Assembly: GCA_022572485.1 (NCBI GenBank)
Contig: JACZVU010000099.1
Span: 1-9,518, forward strand
Reading direction: 5' to 3'
Length of the DNA: 9,518 nt
Source: Myxococcales bacterium
GTDB lineage: Bacteria > Myxococcota_A > UBA9160 > SMWR01
Numbering within the stretch: position 1 is the first letter of the stretch; every line of letters begins with the position of its first letter. A program made the translations under genes and the position numbers. The notes beneath the pieces are model-generated. The model was not told the DNA's origin, ran no database searches, and saw only the letters and a program-made list of their open reading frames with translations. Positions 6,742 through 9,518 of this stretch are shown in pieces.

Positions 6742-7035
6742 TCAGCTGGCCGTGGAAATCTTGATCTCGGCGTGAGAGCGCTCGAGCAGCGCACCGAGCG
6801 CCGTGACGGCTTCGGCAGCATCTGCACCGGTCGCGCGAATCCGCAGCTCGACGCCGCGGCCCGCTGCGAGCGAGAGCAGGGAGAGCACGCTTCGCCCGTC
6901 CACCCACTCGCGGCCGTTGCCCACCGAAATTTCGGATTCGAAGCGACTCGCCATAACCGCGAACTCACCCGCAGGCCTCGCGTGCAGACCCAGCTCACTT
7001 CGAATCGTGAATCCGCGCTCCACGGTTTTGCTCAC
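6742..7035 (-). CDS. ptsH: HPr-family phosphocarrier protein
   Basis: HPr receives phosphate from enzyme I on a histidine and passes it to EIIA proteins. In bacteria with HprK it can also be phosphorylated on a serine. This 97-residue protein has LGLHARPAG (15-23), placing the active histidine at 18, and [15 protein letters not shown] (47-61), placing the HprK-target serine at 49. Both sites are intact, which supports a working link to the adjacent hprK. The start is GTG 7035, sharing bases with the stop of the EIIA gene (GTGA); AAGGA lies close upstream. HPr genes in this cassette are normally followed by ptsI, but here the next gene is metK after 163 bp. With no sugar permease nearby, the likely role is regulatory, as in nitrogen-type PTS. 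Whether it is better named HPr or NPr cannot be decided. Confidence 0.95.
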   Translation of the reverse strand: MSKTVERGFTIRSELGLHARPAGEFAVMASRFESEISVGNGREWVDGRSVLSLLSLAAGRGVELRIRATGADAAEAVTALGALLERSHAEIKISTAS

Positions 7036-7442
7036 GGATCCTTTTCCGGGAGTATCTCGCTCGCAACGGAAATATTGCGCTGCCCGTAGCTCTTGATGAA
7101 CGTCGCGAGTTCCTCGAGGGTCCTATCTTCTGAAAGCGTCGCAAGCTTGATGAGCATTGGGAGGTTCAGGCCGGTCACGACCTCGACTCCCGCCTCTTCC
7201 ACGAACGACAGGCTCATGTTGGACGGCGTCCCGCCGAACATGTCGGCGAGCACGAGTACCCCAGCTCCGCGATCTGCTCGTTTCAGCGCCTGCTCGATCA
7301 GCTGTCGCATTTCGTCGACGCTCTGCTTCGGGTCGATCGACACCGAGAGAAAGTCCGGCGCATCCGGAACGATCAAGCGCAGCGCGTGGAGAAACTCTTT
7401 GCCGATCTGGTAATGGGTCACGATGACCACACCGATCTTCAT
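7032..7442 (-). CDS. PTS mannose-family EIIA-like regulatory protein
   Basis: The protein (136 residues) is a stand-alone EIIA domain of the mannose/sorbose PTS family, which accepts phosphate from HPr on a conserved histidine. The N-terminus MKIGVVIVTH places that histidine at residue 10, as in known ManX-type EIIA domains. The motifs DMFGGTPSN (67-75) and GLNLPML (91-97) follow, and the length matches a single domain with no EIIB fused. No EIIB, EIIC or EIID genes are present, so it probably acts as a signalling or phosphate-sink protein instead of a transporter part. This matches orphan mannose-type EIIA genes found beside rapZ in other Proteobacteria. Its ATG overlaps the rapZ stop (ATGA), and its stop overlaps the HPr start (GTGA), indicating strict co-translation. 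Confidence 0.93.
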   Translation of the reverse strand: MKIGVVIVTHYQIGKEFLHALRLIVPDAPDFLSVSIDPKQSVDEMRQLIEQALKRADRGAGVLVLADMFGGTPSNMSLSFVEEAGVEVVTGLNLPMLIKLATLSEDRTLEELATFIKSYGQRNISVASEILPEKDP

Positions 7443-8308
7443 CGGCTTCGCTCCGCGTCCCGATGCTCCACGTTCACTTCGCGCCCCGTGCTTCGAATCG
7501 ATTCAGCAAGCGCCTCGACGACCGCGACAGATCGGTGCCTTCCGCCGGTGCACCCCACACCAATCGTCACGTACGCCTTGCCTTCCTGATCATATAGGGG
7601 AACCAGAAAGTTGCACAAATCGCAAAGCCGCTCGAACAACTCGGTCCCGAGTGGATTTTTCAACACGTAATCGGCCACCTCCATGTCGTGCCCGGAACGC
7701 TCGCGCAAACGCTCTTCGAAATAGGGATTGGGGAGAAAGCGCACATCGAAGAGCTGTTCGAGAGCCGGCGGCGTCCCGTAGCGAAAGCCAAAGGAGACCA
7801 GATTGACGACGGTGGCGCGGACCTCGCCCTCAATGTATTGAACGACGGCGGCCTTGAGCTGATGGACGTTGAGCGCCGACGTCTCGATCCGGTGATCCGC
7901 GAGTGCAGAAACGTCGGCCAGCAAGCGCCGCTCCTTTTCAATGCCCTCCTCGACGCTTCCGGTGGGCGAGAGCGGGTGAACCCGACGCGTCTCGCGATAT
8001 CGGTTAAACAAGGCGCCATTCGAGCAATCGAGGAAGATGACCTCGATCCGCGCACCCGAACGCCGCAGCTCTGCGATCGCAGCCGGCAGCTCACGGAGAA
8101 ACGGCTCCTCACGGGCGTCGACCGCCAACCCGATCTTCTCGATCGGCGGAGTGGCCTGGGTGCAAAGGTGTAGAAACTGCTCGATGAGCTGAACCGGGAG
8201 GTTGTCGACGCAGTAGAAACTCAGATCTTCGAGCGCCGCCATCGCTGTGCTCTTGCCGCTGCCCGAAAGTCCGCTCACGAAAACGATGCGCGCACCCGAG
8301 TATCTCAA
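7439..8308 (-). CDS. rapZ: RapZ-family nucleotide-binding regulatory protein (YvcJ/YhbJ family)
   Basis: RapZ proteins bind nucleotides through an N-terminal P-loop. In Escherichia coli the C-terminal domain senses glucosamine-6-phosphate and guides small-RNA processing by RNase E to control glmS. This 289-residue product has the Walker A motif GLSGSGKS (13-20), FYCVDNLP (31-38), SFGFRYGTP (172-180), DVRFLPNPY (188-196), LKNPLG (216-221) and the C-terminal signature GVGCTGGRHRSV (250-261), with HRD near the end. The length is standard. The start is TTG 8308, which overlaps the hprK stop as TTGA; no ATG lies upstream of the P-loop in this frame, and the next ATG would delete the nucleotide site. 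Whether it acts through small RNAs here is unknown: the E. coli mechanism need not be conserved. The rapZ-hprK adjacency is classical. Confidence 0.96.
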   Translation of the reverse strand: MRYSGARIVFVSGLSGSGKSTAMAALEDLSFYCVDNLPVQLIEQFLHLCTQATPPIEKIGLAVDAREEPFLRELPAAIAELRRSGARIEVIFLDCSNGALFNRYRETRRVHPLSPTGSVEEGIEKERRLLADVSALADHRIETSALNVHQLKAAVVQYIEGEVRATVVNLVSFGFRYGTPPALEQLFDVRFLPNPYFEERLRERSGHDMEVADYVLKNPLGTELFERLCDLCNFLVPLYDQEGKAYVTIGVGCTGGRHRSVAVVEALAESIRSTGREVNVEHRDAERSR

Positions 8309-8829
8309 CGTTGCCCCATTTCGTCCCGCAAGCGCTGATCAAGGCGCTGCGCTGCGTTCACGCCCGATCGGCGCTGCAGGTGCTCGCGGGCCGCCAGCTC
8401 TACGACCGTCGCCATGGATCCGCCGGGCCGCGCGGGCAGCGTCAGGTGCGGCAGCTGGACACCCGCAAACGCCTCTTCCGGCCGCTCCAACCCGACACGC
8501 TCGTAGGCAACGCCCTCCTGCCACCGTTCGAGTCGACAGATCAAATCGACCGTCACTTCATCACAGACCGAATCCGCACCAAATAGATCTGGAACGAAGA
8601 AAATCCCGATTCCACGAATTTCCATGTAGTGGCGAATCCTCTCGGGCGCGCGCCCCGTGAGGCGGCCGCTCGATTCGGGCGTCAGTTCGATCACGTCGTC
8701 TGCGACGAGTCGATGCCCGCGACGCAACAGCTCCAGCGCGCACTCGCTCTTGCCAATTCCGCTCGGGCCAAGCAACGCGGTCCCAACGCCGTGAACCTCA
8801 AGGAGCGCCCCATGGACCGAAACCGTCAT
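8305..8829 (-). CDS. hprK: Short HPr kinase/phosphorylase, catalytic domain only
   Basis: HprK phosphorylates (and in many species dephosphorylates) the regulatory serine of HPr. From ATG 8829, with GGAG 5 nt upstream, the product is 174 residues. It starts directly at MTVSVHGALLEVHGVG and continues with the P-loop GPSGIGKSE (21-29), RLVADDV (40-46, catalytic Asp pair), the HprK signature EIRGIGIFFVPDLFG (70-84) and LPARPGGSMATVVELAA (about 131-147). The classical enzyme of about 310 residues has an additional N-terminal domain of about 130 residues. That domain is absent: only 104 bp separate this start from ptsN, and none of it resembles an HprK N-domain. Alphaproteobacterial HprK is naturally this short, but the motifs here look closer to the full-length type. 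The usual PVRPGRN motif reads PARPGGS, losing an arginine. Starts further upstream would encode repeat sequence. Confidence 0.93.
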   Translation of the reverse strand: MTVSVHGALLEVHGVGTALLGPSGIGKSECALELLRRGHRLVADDVIELTPESSGRLTGRAPERIRHYMEIRGIGIFFVPDLFGADSVCDEVTVDLICRLERWQEGVAYERVGLERPEEAFAGVQLPHLTLPARPGGSMATVVELAAREHLQRRSGVNAAQRLDQRLRDEMGQR

Positions 8830-8870
8830 GGCCTCTCCAAATCCGCTGCACGGACATCGTGCGATGAGGG

Positions 8871-8937
8871 CTAGCGGGCGAATCCCTCGGATTCGCTTGC
8901 GGCGTCGCCTCACCCCATTCTGGGGTGAGGCTCCTAG
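8871..8937 (-). repeat. Copy B of the 67-bp dispersed two-hairpin repeat
   Basis: Copy B matches copy A (1063-1129) without gaps. Its hairpins are better preserved: arms 8878-8885 and 8889-8896 form a perfect 8-bp stem with a 3-base loop. Arms 8907-8917 and 8921-8931 form a perfect 11-bp stem with loop GAA in the minus-strand RNA. CTAG occurs at both ends (8871-8874 and 8934-8937), the latter containing the ptsN stop codon. The element fills most of the ptsN-hprK gap and would be transcribed in the middle of the operon, where it could stabilise the ptsN end, promote processing or lower expression of downstream genes. Confidence 0.8.
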
Positions 8938-9395
8938 AGCTTGGTGTCCTCTTCGGCAATGGCCCGAATGATGTCGCTCTGCGTCTCGGCATTCGTGAGC
9001 TGCTGGCGGAAGGCCGCGTCTCGAAAGAAACGCGAGATGCGCGCCAGGGCCTTCAGGTACTGGCCACCGGAGTGCTCGGGCACGACGAGCAAAAAGAAGT
9101 GATAGGTCTCCTGGCCGTCGATCGATTCGAAATCGACCCCTTCCGAACTCCGGGCGAAGGATGCGATCAAGCGGTCGAGGCCAGCCATCTTCCCGTGAGG
9201 GATTGCGACACCATCCCCGATTCCAGTGCTCTGGAGCGCCTCGCGCTCCAAGAGCACCTCCAAGAGGCGATCGGCCTCAATCTGGGGCTCCAGCTTTGCC
9301 AGCGCGCCAGCCATTTCTGCGAGCACCTCGCGCTTGCTGCCGACTTCCAGATTCAGGATCACGGCATCGTTCACGAGGATGTCCATGATCTTCAT
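8934..9395 (-). CDS. ptsN: Nitrogen-type PTS EIIA protein (EIIA-Ntr, fructose family)
   Basis: PtsN is the terminal phosphate acceptor of the nitrogen PTS. In other bacteria its phosphorylation state tunes potassium transport, nitrogen metabolism and stress responses by protein-protein contact. The 153-residue product is one EIIA fructose/mannitol-family domain: MKIMDILVNDAVIL start, REALQSTGIGDGVAIPHGK (51-69) with the phosphorylated histidine at 67, and the HFFLLVVPEHSGGQYLKALA segment before the last helices. The length is typical. ATG 9395 has AGGGA about 7 nt upstream. It begins 29 bp after rpoN, where many related genomes carry hpf between the two genes; here hpf is absent. Downstream the stop codon forms the edge of repeat copy B and hprK follows. 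Confidence 0.97.
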   Translation of the reverse strand: MKIMDILVNDAVILNLEVGSKREVLAEMAGALAKLEPQIEADRLLEVLLEREALQSTGIGDGVAIPHGKMAGLDRLIASFARSSEGVDFESIDGQETYHFFLLVVPEHSGGQYLKALARISRFFRDAAFRQQLTNAETQSDIIRAIAEEDTKL

Positions 9396-9424
9396 CGGAG
9401 ATCCCTCGATTTGCGGGCGGGAGG

Positions 9425-9518
9425 CTAGCCGACTTCGCGCCGTTTCGTCGACGAGAGAATATTCAGCGATTCGCGGTATTTCGTGACCGTGCGGCGGGCG
9501 ATGTTGATATTGGCGACC
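9425..9518 (-). CDS. rpoN: RNA polymerase sigma-54 factor, C-terminal end
   Basis: Only the last 30 codons and the TAG stop lie in the window; the gene continues past the right edge. The fragment reads VANINIARRTVTKYRES and then LNILSSTKRREVG. ARRTVTKYRE is the RpoN box (consensus ARRTVAKYRE), the helix that recognises the -24 element of sigma-54 promoters, with a single Ala-to-Thr change. The ending a few residues after LNI-S-RR is normal. rpoN beside ptsN is a widely conserved arrangement linking sigma-54 transcription with the regulatory PTS. Too short for the usual search for open frames, but the motif makes it secure. Confidence 0.95.
   Translation of the reverse strand, partial: VANINIARRTVTKYRESLNILSSTKRREVG

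Noticed and set aside
6579..6998. Upstream extension of the metK frame
   Set aside because: The extra residues overlap the HPr gene and are unlike MetK; ATG 6578 gives the standard length and N-terminus.
8830..8913. Longer hprK start giving an MRRRRKRIRG N-terminus
   Set aside because: The extension is encoded by repeat copy B and has no HprK N-domain features, while ATG 8829 has a good ribosome binding site and a natural domain boundary.

Overview
The window holds one strand of housekeeping and signalling genes from a high-GC Gram-negative bacterium. All genes from the right edge to about position 1126 lie on the minus strand; the left edge carries two plus-strand genes. The gene set is a TolC-type outer-membrane protein, a bactofilin, SecDF-YajC, a SpoIID-domain wall enzyme, and an rpoN-linked PTS regulatory cassette with HprK, RapZ, a mannose-type EIIA and HPr. 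It fits a deltaproteobacterial-grade lineage (Myxococcota, Desulfobacterota or Binatota-like). That placement is inferred from gene content and order, not from any search.

Layout, left to right. 1-405 (+): C-terminal end of a TolC-family efflux protein. 477-1001 (+): bactofilin with two plausible translation starts. 1002-1125: convergent intergenic gap carrying copy A of a 67-bp two-hairpin repeat. 1126-5356 (-): spoIID-like gene, yajC, secD, secF (read right to left), tightly coupled by ATGA overlaps and a stop codon merged with a ribosome binding site. 5415-6578 (-): metK. 6579-6741: 163-bp gap with a good sigma70-like promoter for metK and a stem-loop. 6742-9395 (-): HPr, mannose-family EIIA, rapZ, a short hprK and ptsN (read right to left from ptsN). 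Copy B of the repeat lies between ptsN and hprK. 9425-9518 (-): the last 30 codons of rpoN, ending in an intact RpoN box.

Function. The rpoN-ptsN-hprK-rapZ-EIIA(Man)-HPr genes look like a regulatory phosphorelay, not a sugar transporter: no EIIB or EIIC gene is present. HPr keeps both its histidine and the HprK-target serine. The HprK here is only the kinase domain. Two usual companions are absent from their usual places: hpf between rpoN and ptsN, and ptsI after HPr. The metK-spoIID-yajC-secD-secF run probably forms a second transcription unit that couples S-adenosylmethionine synthesis, a periplasmic glycan-cleaving enzyme and the SecDF-YajC export motor.

No stretch longer than 300 bases lacks a gene. 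I saw no tRNA, rRNA, CRISPR array, transposase or recognisable riboswitch. I did not find an obviously new multi-gene system. The features most worth checking are the repeat pair placed exactly at two stop codons, the N-terminally lacking HprK beside one of those copies, and a sharp 27% GC island inside the spoIID-like gene.
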